A stretch of DNA of 64,000 nt, taken from contig SHZY01000010.1 in the NCBI GenBank assembly GCA_009692065.1, forward strand, positions 1 through 64,000, written 5' to 3'. This document shows, piece by piece, positions 39,801-48,086 of this stretch (positions are counted from its first letter, which is position 1; every line of letters starts with the position of its first letter). The DNA is from Gemmataceae bacterium (GTDB lineage Bacteria; Planctomycetota; Planctomycetia; Gemmatales; Gemmataceae). Below the pieces are notes generated by a model. That model made no database searches. It saw only the letters and a program-made list of their open reading frames with translations, and was not told where the DNA came from. A program made the translations under genes and the position numbers.

Positions 39801-42800
39801 GAGTTTGCCGATCGACGCGCCGAGGCCCGGCTGACGATCGACCGCCATGGCATAAGCAGGAACGCTTGGCAAGGTGCCCGAGATGTTTTGCCAAACGATG
39901 GCACCGGTGATGGGGTTGATGGTGCCGCGGAAAACGTGGCTGGCGGTCCCCGTGCCGCCGTACATGACGAAGACCTCGTTGACGTTGTCCGGATCGGAGG
40001 CAATCCCCTTGATCTTGACGCCTGGGATACCCACCGGCAGCAACGTGTCCTGCTCCGGCCAGTTGTCGCTGCCCTTGTTGCGCGTGTAGAAGAACTTGCC
40101 GTCGGTCGTGCCGGCGAACATGGTCTGCCCGGTGGGGTCCCCGGCGGCATAGCTCAACGCCGAGATAGTTTCCCCCGGCGAAAGAACGCCGGAGATCGGA
40201 TCCCACACCGTGCCGCTCGTTTCGGTCGAATACACCAGGTTTGCCCCGAAGCCGAGCAAGGTCTGATAGCGATCGCTCTGGAAGATCGGATTCGGGTTGA
40301 CGGCAAAGGCGGGGAAGATGCCGGCGGGCGTATTTTGACTGATGCCGGTGCTGTTGATGGCGGACCAGCTGACGCCGTTATCGAGCGAAGTTTCCGGTTG
40401 CAGCGCCATCTGGTCGGCGTATTGCCAGACGCGATAGAGCGAGACCGGCGTGCCTGCGGGGGTGCCCGGCGCCGGATTGGAGGTAAGAATCGAGCCGGCA
40501 TTGGGAATGCCGAGGTTGATGCCGTTGACGATCGGCCCCGTCAGCCCTTGCGAAACCCAGACGAGGGGCGAGGTCGAGCCAGCCACGCCGGTGTCGTTCT
40601 GGGTAGTGAAGTAGACGCCGCGATTGAACGGATCAATGGCGACGCTGGTCATATCGGAAATCTGCAGATTGCCGTTGATCGAGGTAAAGAGCATTGCCGG
40701 CGGGTTGAAGGCCCCGGAGCCGCCACCCCCCTGGCGCAGAATCCCCGAGCCGCCGCTTTCGAAATCGTAGCCAAAGCCATAGGGCACGCCGCGCCAGATG
40801 CCGCCGATGGTGCCGACGAGGAGCCGACTCTGCGAGTCGAGCGCCAGCGCCGTGATGGCCGGGGGCAGCAGGTTCCTCTGACCGTTCTGGCTGGCCGCAT
40901 GTTGCACCAGATCGTACCAGTAGACGCCTTCGGGAACGTCGTATGGGTCGGCGGGAGTGCCGGTCGAATTGTTGGGATCGTAGAAGCCCCCCTGAATCGC
41001 TGCCCGGGCTGACTTGTCGACATCATCGCCGTCGTTCGACCCGTTGCCAAAGTTATGACCGCCCAGCGAGGTGTCCTGCATATTTCCCGTATCGATGCGC
41101 AGCAAGAAGTGATTGGGCGGATCACCTAGTTTGCCCCAGCGGCTCGAACCGCCGACGTAGACGACATTGGGGTTGGTCGGATCGGTGATCATTGCGCCGG
41201 CGTTGGCGGCATCGTGCCTGAGCAGGTCAATCGGCTGGAAGTCGTGGTTGTCGGCGTCCGGCACGCTCGGCCCAGGGAACATGTCCTGCGACAGCTTCAC
41301 GTTCGTGAAGTTCAGCATGTTGTCCTTGGTGCGGTAGAGCCCCATGTAGCCGCCCCAGTCCACGTTAGGCGGCGTGTTGTTGCCGGGGGGCGTGCCGATC
41401 AAAACGTAGACGTAGCCTTCATTGCCCGTGCGTCCTTGACCGATGGCGACGGTGACGCGGCCGAGCGTAGTGCCTTCATCGAGTTCGTTGGGCAGAATGT
41501 TGTTGGGGATGGCGGCGTTGTCGCCGCCCTGGATGAGACGCCAACTGCCGCCCTGGTTGGCGCTGGCCCACACGCCCGTAGTGCCGGCAGCGGGCACCAC
41601 CAGGCCGATCGAGCCCAGGCCGACGAGAAGCCGGTTGCTGTTGGCCGGGTCGATGATCAGGTCGGTCACGGAATCCAGGGGGGCGCCAGCGCCCACCGTC
41701 GTTTGGGTGGCCGGGTCGGTCGGGTCCGTCAGGTAGGTCATGTTGGCGGGGTCGAGGACATTGACCCACGTCGCGCCACCGTCGTCAGTCTTGTACACGC
41801 CGCCGGTCTGGCCCGTGGGATCGGCCGCCACGCCGACATAGGCGATATCGGGATCGTTGGCATCGACGACGACCTTGACGGAGCGGGCGCCGCCGAGCAC
41901 GACGTTGCTATCACCGATCAGCGTCCAGGTTCTGCCAGCATCGGTGGACTTGAGGACACCGACGCCCGGCCTGGAATCGAGCTCTTGATCGCCGACGCCG
42001 GTGGCAGCATAAAGGACGTCGGGGTTGGAGCGCGATTGGGCAAGGCCGCCGATGGCAGCGGGGATCGGATTGAGGGCGGCGTCGGTGACGGCGTTGGTCA
42101 GCGACACCCAATGGCGGCCTCCGTCGGGCGTCTTCCAGATGCCGCCGTTGGCGCTGCCGACAAAATAGCTGTTGCCCAGGGGATCGTTGAGGTCCGGCAC
42201 CGTGGCGGTGATGCGGCCGGATACGGCCGTGAAGTCAACGTTGTTCTGGCCCGTGACGTCGATGCCCTGCGGGCCGACTGCTTCCCATTCGGAAACGCTG
42301 TTCGATTGCATGTAGAAGGCGAAGGTTCGCTTGGTCGCGTTGCCGGCCTTGTCAACCACCTGCACGCCGATCGTGTTCAGGCCGGACGGGGAATTGGGGA
42401 GCTTGAAGCTGAAATTGCCGGCCGCGTCCCACTGGGTGATCTTCAGGTCGATCGGACTGCCGAAGCCATCATTGGTCGGCGCGAATTCCACGTACGACAG
42501 GTTGGCAAGCCCGCCGTTGTCGAAGATCGTGCCGACGATGGTCGGATCGTTGGTGCGCGGGACGCCGGCGCTGACGTAGGACGGGTTCGAAACGTTCAGT
42601 CCCGTCAGGGTGGGACCCGTTTGATCGTCAAACTTGGCCACCAGCTTGGCATTGTCCACGCCCACGATTAGACGGCCCTGATTGTTTGCCGAGGCGATGC
42701 GCAGTCGAATCGTTTGACCGACATAGGCCGACAGATCGATGTTCTGCAACGTGATATTGATCGGTGGATTGCTCGACGTTGTCGAATTGGTGAGGTAAAG

Positions 42801-45800
42801 GTTTTCCAGCACGCCGGAGGCGGCATCGATGCCGAGGGCGACCCCGTTCGGGTTCATGATGTCCACGCGGACCTGCTGGTTGTTGGCGGAGGTGCGGTAG
42901 TCGAGCGAGACGTTGGCAGCAGTATCGGAGAAGGCGCCGGCGTCGGTGTTGTCGATGTAGAGAGTGAAGGACAGGGTCACCGCAGTGGCGGCGGCGGGAA
43001 TGGTAACGTCCTGGTAGAGGGTGTGCGAGCCGGCGTAACTGTCGGCGGCGTTGGGGTTGTTGTTGCCCTCGTACGGAATCTGGTTGTTCTCATCGAGCAT
43101 GCCACGGTACTTGCCCGTCGGCGACGTGACGGTGATGCCGCTCAAGGGGCTGGTGGTGCTTTTCTGTGCTAACCAGCCCCCCTGGGAGCCGCCGGGACTG
43201 GTGTTGAGGTCGAAGCTCTGCCAGCCGAGGAGGTTGCCTGCCTCGCCCGAAAGATCGGTCCCTTCGAAGTCGCCGTTGGCGAGTAGGTTAGTGCTGACGA
43301 CCTTACCGCCGCTGGTGAAGGTGGTGACGCGAATCAGGGTGGTGGGCGTGGCGGCCAGGTAGCTGGGGGCATTCGCGGGCCCGCCGACGCCTCCGGCGAG
43401 GTACGGCACCGCGCTGCCGAAGTTGCCGGTACCCTGACCGAGCATCACGTACACATTGTTGTTGAGGAGTGTCCAGGTGTCGGGACCGTTGACATAGGCG
43501 GCATTGCCGGTGGAGCCGTTGAGGGAAAACGTGTTCGCGCTGACGACCGTGATGGTCCAGGTGCCGTTCGCCGCGGTGTTCCCCAGGACGCCGGCGACGG
43601 CGACCCGCTGGCCAGTGGTCAGGCCGTGATTGTTGCTCGTGATAACGATCGGCCCGGCATTAGTGGCACCGGAGATGGTGCCCGAGCGCGTGGCGCCCGT
43701 GACAAGGGCGTCAACAAAGCCATCCTGGTTGATGTCGGTCGTGATGAGCGACGTCAGGCCGATACCGGGGAGGAAGTTGGTTACTTGGGCGCTGCCGAAG
43801 CCGGTGCCGAGCTGATTCAACAGGACGGCGACGCCGCCGGTAGTGAGCGAGGTGGAGGTGCTGGAGACGATGACATCGAGGAAGCCATCGCCATTGAAGT
43901 CGGCGGCCCGGATCACGCCGGGGGTGGTAACGAAAGTGGAGGTGGATATCCCGTTCGCGAAGCCTCCCAGGCCGTTGCCGTAGTTGAGCCAGACCTTGCC
44001 CGTGCCGAAGCCGCCGGGGGTTTCAGCGGCTGCGAAGTCGAGGTTGCCGTCGCGGTTGAAATCGCCCAGCACGATGGAGCTCATGCCTCGGCCGCTGTCG
44101 TATTCTTTGCTGGACTGGAAGGTGCCGTCGCCGTTGCCCAGGCGAACCGTGACGCCGCGCCGGGTGCCGCCGCCCCCGCCGCCGTTATGAGCGATCGCCA
44201 TATCCAGCTTGGCATCGCCGTTGAAATCGCCGAGGACCACCTGATTGGGCGTACGGCCCACGCTGACGCTGGGCACAGTCACACTGGCAGCAAACGACCC
44301 GGCCACGATCGGGTCCCCCAACGCGGCTAGCTGATTGATCAGGAACCCGACGGTGTTGTCGCTGTTGTTGTTATCGCTGAAGGCGATGTCCACCTTGTTG
44401 TCGCCGTTAATATCGCCGACGGCAACGCTGGAAAGGTTCCGCATGCCGGCGCCGACGGCGAAGTCGATTGGGGCCGCATAAATCCCGCCGACCTGTCCTT
44501 GCAGGATGCTGACCTTGGTCAAGCTGGAGTTGCCGTTGTTGTTGATGACGATGACGTCGAGGAAGCCGTCGCCATTCATGTCGGCGAGGGTGACGCCGTT
44601 GGTGATGGTGGGCGTCAGGGGGATATTGGTGCCGAGCTGAAGAGTGCCGTCGCCGTTGCCCAGGAGAACGGTGAAGTCGTTGCCGGCGCTGTTGATGGTG
44701 ACGACATCGGTGTTGCCGTCTTGATTGGTATCCCCAAGAACAACGCCCAGCGGTGTGTCATCGACGGTGTAAGGGCTGCCGGTGAAGCCGACGAAGTTCG
44801 TGGCGGTGGTCCAGGTGCCGCCGGCGCCGCTGCCGCTGATGCCGCCCGACCCGTTGAGGGCGAAGTGGTCGTTCGAGGTCCAGGTCCCGCCGGTGCCGGT
44901 GCCGACGAATGTGTCGGTGGTGTTGAGGGTAAAGTTGTCGTTGCCGGTCTTGGTGATGATGAAGGTGTTATTGACGCTGGCAAATGTATTGCCGGCGATG
45001 GTGATCGTGTCACCGGTCGAAAGTCCGTGCAGCGGGCTATTGACGGTGATGTCGGCAAGCCCCGTGCCGACGGCGGTGACCACGGATCCCGTGACAACCG
45101 TGATAGTGTAGGTATTGCCGTTGAGCGCCGCGATCGCGCTGCCGGCGATGGTGACGGCCTGCCCGGTGGCGAGGCGATTGTTCGGGCTGTTGATGGTGAC
45201 GGGCAAGGCGCCGCCGGGCCCATTGGCGGCGGCAATGGTGCCGGTGAGCGCCCAGGTGGCGCCGCCGGTGTAGGCGGGGCCGGGAGTCGCGTTCGACGTG
45301 TTGAGCGTGAAGCGGTCGTTGCTGCTCCAGACGCCGTCATTCGCGTTGCCGACCAGCGTGCTGGTTCCGTTGAGACGGAACAGGCTGCTGCTGATGCGCG
45401 TGATGATGAAGGTCCCATTGGCGCCGACAAACGAGCAGCCGGTGATGGTGACCGATTCGCCGGTGGACAGCCCGTGATTGCTATCGGTGATCAGGATGTT
45501 GGCGGCGCCGGTGCCGACCGCGCCGGTGATGTTCCCGGTGATGTTCGTGATGGTCCAGGTGCCGTTCGACGACGTGTTGCCCAGAGCGCCCGAGATGGTG
45601 ACTTGCTGGCCGGTCACGAGGCCATGGTTGGCGCTGGTGATAGTGATCAGGCCGGGATTAGTCGCATTGGCGACGGAGCCGCCGATGGTGGTGTTGCTCA
45701 ACACGCTCACCCGGCCATTGATGGTGCCGTTGGCGATGGCGCCGTTGCTGACCACGATGTCGGCCTTGCCGTCGCCATTGAAATCGGCGACGGCGACGCG

Positions 45801-47216
45801 CCCGGCGGTGCCGGCAGCGACGACGATCGTGGTGGGCGGCAGGAACGAGAGGGAGGCGTTGTCGCTGTTGTTGCGATAGACTTCGACCGTGCTGGTCGTC
45901 GTTGCCGTGACGATGCCTAGGTTGACCCCCGAATCGATCGTGCCGATCGCCAGCGCGAGGATGTTGGCCGCGCCGAGCACTCCGGGCGTGGCCGCGAAAT
46001 TAATGTTGCCCGACGAGCTGGAGTTAAGCAGCAGGCGCACGCCATTGCTGCCGCCGACGGCCAATTCGAGCCTGTTATCGAGGCTGAGCAAGCCGGCCGC
46101 GACGCTGGAAGGCGAGGTCAGGCCGGAGGGAACTACATCGCCGACTCGCACGGCGGCGACCGCCCTGAAAGTTCCGTCGCCGCGGCCGGCCAGGATATCG
46201 ATGCGGTAGTCGAGGTCGGTGGTGCCGCCGAGGTCAGTCGCGGCGTTGCTGATGGCGATGGCCAGGTCGCCGTTGCCGTCGCCGTCGAAATCTCCTGCTG
46301 CCAGGTCCACCGGAATCGAGGCGGCGTTATCTAGCGCGACGTTGTTCCCGGCGCCGAACGCCAGGTTGCCTGCCGCGGAGGTGCTGATGAAAACCGTGAC
46401 GTTGAACGTGCCCGCATTGGCGGTCACCAAGTCCAGTTTGCCGTCCTTGGTGAGATCGGTGAGCACAACCGAGTTGGCAGCGGCCGCCCCGGCAAGACTT
46501 AAGGTGAGGTCGGCGTTCAAATTGAAACCGCCGCCGGCCCGCCCGAGGTAGAGCCCGACGCTGCTGGTGCCCGTGTTGACGATGCCCAAGTCGGCGATGC
46601 CGTCGCCGTCGATATCGCCCATCGCGATGGCCTTCGGATTCGCGGCCAGGCCGCCGACCGTGGGCAGATTGTAAGTTGAGAGCGTACCCAGGCTGCCGTC
46701 GCCGGGGGCACCGAGAACAGAGACATTATTCCGCCCGCCATTGGCGACAATGAGTTGGCCAGGCTGCGCCATGGCGAGACCATCATCGACGTCGATCATT
46801 TGGTCGCCACGCAGGAAGAGCGTGTAACTATCCACAACCAGCGCGCCGCCGCCGTTGTAGGAAACCTGCACCGCTGAATTCGATGGGCCGCCGACCTGAA
46901 CGAAACTCACCGCGTCGATCGAGATGGGGTTGCCGCCGGAGCCTAGCAAGATATAGTTTGCCGCGTTGGTCACGTTGCTAGTCATCGTCTCGGAGAACTG
47001 AACCTGGATCACCGGAGCACCGGTCAGGGTGGTGGAGCCATCGACGGGAAGGATGCCAGCCGTCACGAGGGTGGGGATATTGCCTGCCAGTAGCTCGCGC
47101 CGCTCCAGCATCTCGACCAACAAGCGCGCGTTGCGGCTGCTGGTGAGGTTCCTGCCGATCGGTTTTCGCTTAGGCCAAGCTCGTGAAAAGAACTGAAGGA
47201 ATGACTTGAAACGCAT
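33834..47216 (-). CDS. Giant modular exported protein with LEPR-XLL-type N-terminus
   Basis: 4460 residues from ATG 47216 (GGAGG about eight bases upstream). Residues 33-45 (LLVEMLERRELLA) match the planctomycete LEPR-XLL export-related motif. Then: an SbsA/Ig-like region; FG-GAP/VCBS propeller repeats with DxNxDGxxD calcium-type loops (about 46700-43400); a carbohydrate-binding-like jelly roll starting NLLANGDFEG (about 43310-42630); a BNR propeller (about 42240-39400, for example VYKTDDGGATW); Ig/cadherin-like domains (about 39370-38790); and nine LamG-like repeats to the C-terminus. Six E1-FCCH-like modules interrupt the VCBS and BNR blades, four of them nested in pairs. No membrane anchor is visible. 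A surface or matrix role, possibly binding glycans and calcium, is inferred. No enzyme active site was seen. Confidence 0.85.
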   Translation of the reverse strand: MRFKSFLQFFSRAWPKRKPIGRNLTSSRNARLLVEMLERRELLAGNIPTLVTAGILPVDGSTTLTGAPVIQVQFSETMTSNVTNAANYILLGSGGNPISIDAVSFVQVGGPSNSAVQVSYNGGGALVVDSYTLFLRGDQMIDVDDGLAMAQPGQLIVANGGRNNVSVLGAPGDGSLGTLSTYNLPTVGGLAANPKAIAMGDIDGDGIADLGIVNTGTSSVGLYLGRAGGGFNLNADLTLSLAGAAAANSVVLTDLTKDGKLDLVTANAGTFNVTVFISTSAAGNLAFGAGNNVALDNAASIPVDLAAGDFDGDGNGDLAIAISNAATDLGGTTDLDYRIDILAGRGDGTFRAVAAVRVGDVVPSGLTSPSSVAAGLLSLDNRLELAVGGSNGVRLLLNSSSSGNINFAATPGVLGAANILALAIGTIDSGVNLGIVTATTTSTVEVYRNNSDNASLSFLPPTTIVVAAGTAGRVAVADFNGDGKADIVVSNGAIANGTINGRVSVLSNTTIGGSVANATNPGLITITSANHGLVTGQQVTISGALGNTSSNGTWTITNITGNITGAVGTGAANILITDSNHGLSTGESVTITGCSFVGANGTFIITRISSSLFRLNGTSTLVGNANDGVWSSNDRFTLNTSNATPGPAYTGGATWALTGTIAAANGPGGALPVTINSPNNRLATGQAVTIAGSAIAALNGNTYTITVVTGSVVTAVGTGLADITVNSPLHGLSTGDTITIAGNTFASVNNTFIITKTGNDNFTLNTTDTFVGTGTGGTWTSNDHFALNGSGGISGSGAGGTWTTATNFVGFTGSPYTVDDTPLGVVLGDTNQDGNTDVVTINSAGNDFTVLLGNGDGTLQLGTNIPLTPTITNGVTLADMNGDGFLDVIVINNNGNSSLTKVSILQGQVGGIYAAPIDFAVGAGMRNLSSVAVGDINGDNKVDIAFSDNNNSDNTVGFLINQLAALGDPIVAGSFAASVTVPSVSVGRTPNQVVLGDFNGDAKLDMAIAHNGGGGGGTRRGVTVRLGNGDGTFQSSKEYDSGRGMSSIVLGDFNRDGNLDFAAAETPGGFGTGKVWLNYGNGLGGFANGISTSTFVTTPGVIRAADFNGDGFLDVIVSSTSTSLTTGGVAVLLNQLGTGFGSAQVTNFLPGIGLTSLITTDINQDGFVDALVTGATRSGTISGATNAGPIVITSNNHGLTTGQRVAVAGVLGNTAANGTWTITVVSANTFSLNGSTGNAAYVNGPDTWTLLNNNVYVMLGQGTGNFGSAVPYLAGGVGGPANAPSYLAATPTTLIRVTTFTSGGKVVSTNLLANGDFEGTDLSGEAGNLLGWQSFDLNTSPGGSQGGWLAQKSTTSPLSGITVTSPTGKYRGMLDENNQIPYEGNNNPNAADSYAGSHTLYQDVTIPAAATAVTLSFTLYIDNTDAGAFSDTAANVSLDYRTSANNQQVRVDIMNPNGVALGIDAASGVLENLYLTNSTTSSNPPINITLQNIDLSAYVGQTIRLRIASANNQGRLIVGVDNAKLVAKFDDQTGPTLTGLNVSNPSYVSAGVPRTNDPTIVGTIFDNGGLANLSYVEFAPTNDGFGSPIDLKITQWDAAGNFSFKLPNSPSGLNTIGVQVVDKAGNATKRTFAFYMQSNSVSEWEAVGPQGIDVTGQNNVDFTAVSGRITATVPDLNDPLGNSYFVGSANGGIWKTPDGGRHWVSLTNAVTDAALNPIPAAIGGLAQSRSNPDVLYAATGVGDQELDSRPGVGVLKSTDAGRTWTLIGDSNVVLGGARSVKVVVDANDPDIAYVGVAADPTGQTGGVYKTDDGGATWVNVLDPANMTYLTDPTDPATQTTVGAGAPLDSVTDLIIDPANSNRLLVGLGSIGLVVPAAGTTGVWASANQGGSWRLIQGGDNAAIPNNILPNELDEGTTLGRVTVAIGQGRTGNEGYVYVLIGTPPGNNTPPNVDWGGYMGLYRTKDNMLNFTNVKLSQDMFPGPSVPDADNHDFQPIDLLRHDAANAGAMITDPTNPNVVYVGGSSRWGKLGDPPNHFLLRIDTGNMQDTSLGGHNFGNGSNDGDDVDKSARAAIQGGFYDPNNSTGTPADPYDVPEGVYWYDLVQHAASQNGQRNLLPPAITALALDSQSRLLVGTIGGIWRGVPYGFGYDFESGGSGILRQGGGGSGAFNPPAMLFTSINGNLQISDMTSVAIDPFNRGVYFTTQNDTGVAGSTSPLVWVSQGLTGPIVNGINLGIPNAGSILTSNPAPGTPAGTPVSLYRVWQYADQMALQPETSLDNGVSWSAINSTGISQNTPAGIFPAFAVNPNPIFQSDRYQTLLGFGANLVYSTETSGTVWDPISGVLSPGETISALSYAAGDPTGQTMFAGTTDGKFFYTRNKGSDNWPEQDTLLPVGIPGVKIKGIASDPDNVNEVFVMYGGTGTASHVFRGTINPITGAIVWQNISGTLPSVPAYAMAVDRQPGLGASIGKLYLATEVGVFYSLNDGNTWKRLGAGMPNVPVVDLKFDGTRASGSIATAVGAGGGNTIVITTTASHGRGSGDQVTITGVTGFGATNGSFTITVIDATRFSLNGTTATGTGTAGAWTVPGLQVLAAATLGRGVYTINTSPFSFISDQVIDENTTSDAIPFTINDPGLPAGSYTVSAVSDNQTLVRNGGIVLGGAGKDRTIQFTPVLNAYTPKNGVANLTVTLVGPNGFTYRQSFQVTVTFVNQLPTISVITPKVTLQDQVLPVGFIIGDVETAANQLVVVATSNNTTLVPNTPANLTLAGLGALRTLTVTPAAGLVGTAVITIKVTDGNLGVTTRAFDLLVTKVVTLPFDDDFNRANSIFLGPGWNVNAGTFTVAFGKASAVAGQAIGSLNQLVAADISLQADVNVGVGKDLGLIARYAGTGTTNYYMGRIVHTGGAFFAEIFKSVNGTLTKLASASVGFGDGTLRFEVASNSFKLYYGPIGGAQTLVTFANDSSLTAAGTAGFRTASGNVTADEFKSKAITLATPGLPFGDNFNTQTDGSQLNSNWVNKAGNFSVNNQAIVAIANPTTSIATVNGLNLTHSLAQALVNVVGAGNQAGVVVRHSGAGYFYAQIINTSTGFQANIMKFAGGILSKLAGVAIGSGAGYVRLEAVGSSLKLFFGATPGTMTQVAFAYSTSHASGAPGVRASAGRTIDDFTTNVITLDSFPLGSSDDFTTPIDGDQLERTWQYQAGNFRIAVAGTLQGTASVNLATANGAIPDALAETDYSVGAARGQAAGLVARYSATGMYLAQIGSTGTGFTANIFKFTPATGMVSLLGAAVTGVAGAGTARFEVAGPSLKLFLNDVLVAYASDTKFTTGVVGLLASSASTFTRFMADAIALTTPTLAFADDFSTPVNNDQLARNWDERKGNFSITGASDLKANATLNLATVHGITLANAAVQTDITVAAGQQGGVVSRFSTANGSYYFAQIVANAAGTTFTLNLLKVTSTSTTTLATTTVASGVGVLRLEAVGSNLKVFHGPIGGPMVLKLITYNTSLTTGLTGICTGKNVVFDNFALDQIVPTTPGLPFADDFSQPAPGNSNNQLARNWDERQGNFTDTGSSAVGTSTTNLATVHGVSLVNAAVEADITVAAGQQAALIARYQTNGNFYLARITANAAGTAFTADISKSVSGVFTTLNMAAATLPVSAGAGTLRFEASGTSLKLFFTPTGGAQTLLAYAFDTAFSLAGLTGIRASKNAVLASFSAAQIILDTPTLAFTDDFSSPTNVNQLGGTSPAAGARNWDEREGNFTDTGTAAIGNAATSLATVHGVSLADAVVQTDITLAAGQQAAVIARYQANGSYYLARITANAAGTAFTADISKSSGGIFATLKSVAAPSGAGTLRFEVSGTSLKVYFTPTGGAQTLLTYGFDTALAGAGLVGMRLSKNATVANFTVGQINLTNPALRFDETFSAPDGTFLSDYSTNWSERQGLFTIMNSALKASAATTAPSIATVNGPLANSATQETINLSIVGTHAAGLVARYNPINGNMYQGRITSVNGVITATIWKRVSGAWTMLATANPAGATGVGVVRFEVVAGNIKLFYGPTVATLSLTAYANDSALTTANLSGVYVGPGDSVDTFSLETIALTIPGLPFTDLFIGPNGTPLSRNWLESKGNYGVVGNVLVGNNTTLNLAIVNGLALPNVSVSADIIVGAAQQAAVIARFQANGSYYYGRISQASGVFTAVLFRYDAATDATTQLGTAVPVTAGTGLLRLAVAGNNLKLFFTPTSGTESLATYAYDATYLTGTVGIRSNKGAGIDSFSVAAVNLPTTQPPAFSDSFAVNPTAEQLSINWLERAGNFNVGTDAAVGQSSLNNVNNNLATVNGISAANVDLQADLSLTQANQFAGLVARFSGTLGHEYYYAATVTFVGPNNYKIEIIKVINGVKTSLGSTSVPAFTSNLHFLVSGNNLNVYLDNADSPVLAITDASIAAAGAVGMKTSAGGSVTSFTAI
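33840..38780 (-). repeat. Nine tandem LamG-like C-terminal repeats
   Basis: Units of about 183 residues start with (L/A)xFxDxF, contain NWxERxGNF, NLATVHGxxLxNA, QQAAVIARYQANGSYYLARI and LRFExxGxSLKLFF, and end near GIRxSKN. Units 5 and 6 (near 36600-35480) are the most alike, for example both have VADIT/QTDIT-VAAGQQAA and NAAGTAFTADISKS, so part of the array expanded recently. Confidence 0.75.
44790..45700 (-). repeat. Nested block of four E1-FCCH-like modules
   Basis: Reading along the protein: module 1 begins NHGLVTGQQVTISG...NGTWTITNITG and is interrupted by complete module 2 (VGTGAANI, NHGLSTGESVTITG, FRLNG, GVWSS). It then resumes NDRFTLNTSNATPG...GGATW. Module 3 (ATGQAVTIAG...TITVVTG) is interrupted by module 4 (VGTGLADI, LHGLSTGDTITIAG, FTLNT, GTWTS) and resumes NDHFALNGSG...GGTW. 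Both insertions are about 73 codons and at the same position. Confidence 0.7.
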
Positions 47217-48086
47217 CGAATCTGCCTCCGCTTGCCCACCACTGGCGTCTGGGGAAAACGACGGTTATCTATTCCCAGTTAAAAGGTTACGAAAATTAAT
47301 ATTGTACAGGCGAGATCGACAATCTAGGAAGACTTTTCTAGCGATTTTCGTCCAAGTTCGGCGCCCCTTGTAGCACGCGGATGTCCTGTGCCGATTGCAA
47401 CCAAGAAGCATTGTTTGTTGAACAGACGGCATGGTCGATCCACTCTGTCAGAATCACCTGGAAAGGAACCCGACCTCACCGCATTCGCCACCGCTCGGGG
47501 CTCAAGCGACCAGGATAGGATCCAAGGAATCGCCCGGTCCGAAGCCTTCCTGGCCGAAGCATGCCGCCCGTTCCGAATGGTACGGACCGCGGCCATTTCA
47601 GTAATAACGACCCTGGTCATCGATCTGTTTGGGCTTTCTCATCAACTTCTCATGGACGGCAACCTATCGGCACACCTTCTCAACGGCCAACCGGAGACAG
47701 TGTTAGGCGAGCGGCAGGACTTGATTCCCCCAAATTGCCCGCCGCATACAGCGGGTGGGCAGCGAACCAGCCGCAAGGCAGGCGGCAACGGGGTTCTCCC
47801 CTCTCCCTACCTGAAAGGAGCCGAGGGTAAGGGGAGGGGCTTGCGGATTCACTGCGGGAAATGGAGCTCTGAAAAAGCCGAGCACTCTCATCCCCTTCCC
47901 TCTCCCGGAGGAAGAGGTGAGTTTGTCTCCTATCGCTCGCCAAAGCGGCGGGCCAAGTGATTGAATATCACCTGCCACACTGCCACACCACCTCCACGCA
48001 ATTTGGTTGCAACCGCGCGGACCTTCGTCTAAGGTAATTGGGCTCTCTACTGGCGGCTTACCAACGACCCGGTCCCAGGAGTTCCC
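47217..48086. other. 870-base divergent intergenic region
   Basis: It lies between divergent genes. Apart from the possible promoter near 47300 it holds an imperfect inverted repeat (about 47798-47840, CCCTCTCCCTACC against GGGTAAGGGGAGGG). A 190-codon frame (47388-47960) has no domain, runs through the repeat and looks spurious. Confidence 0.45.
47295..47322 (-). promoter_or_regulatory. Possible promoter of the second giant gene
   Basis: On the minus strand, TTGTCG (47322-47317) is followed after 16 bases by ATTAAT (47300-47295), within the most AT-rich stretch upstream of the gene. It lies about 80 bases before the start codon. Both hexamers are imperfect. Confidence 0.25.

Noticed and set aside
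41214-42671. 485-codon plus-strand frame inside the second giant gene
   Set aside because: Shadow of the BNR propeller region; no recognisable protein features.
47388-47960. 190-codon frame in the large intergenic region
   Set aside because: No domain, no good ribosome-binding site, and the 3' half runs through an inverted repeat.
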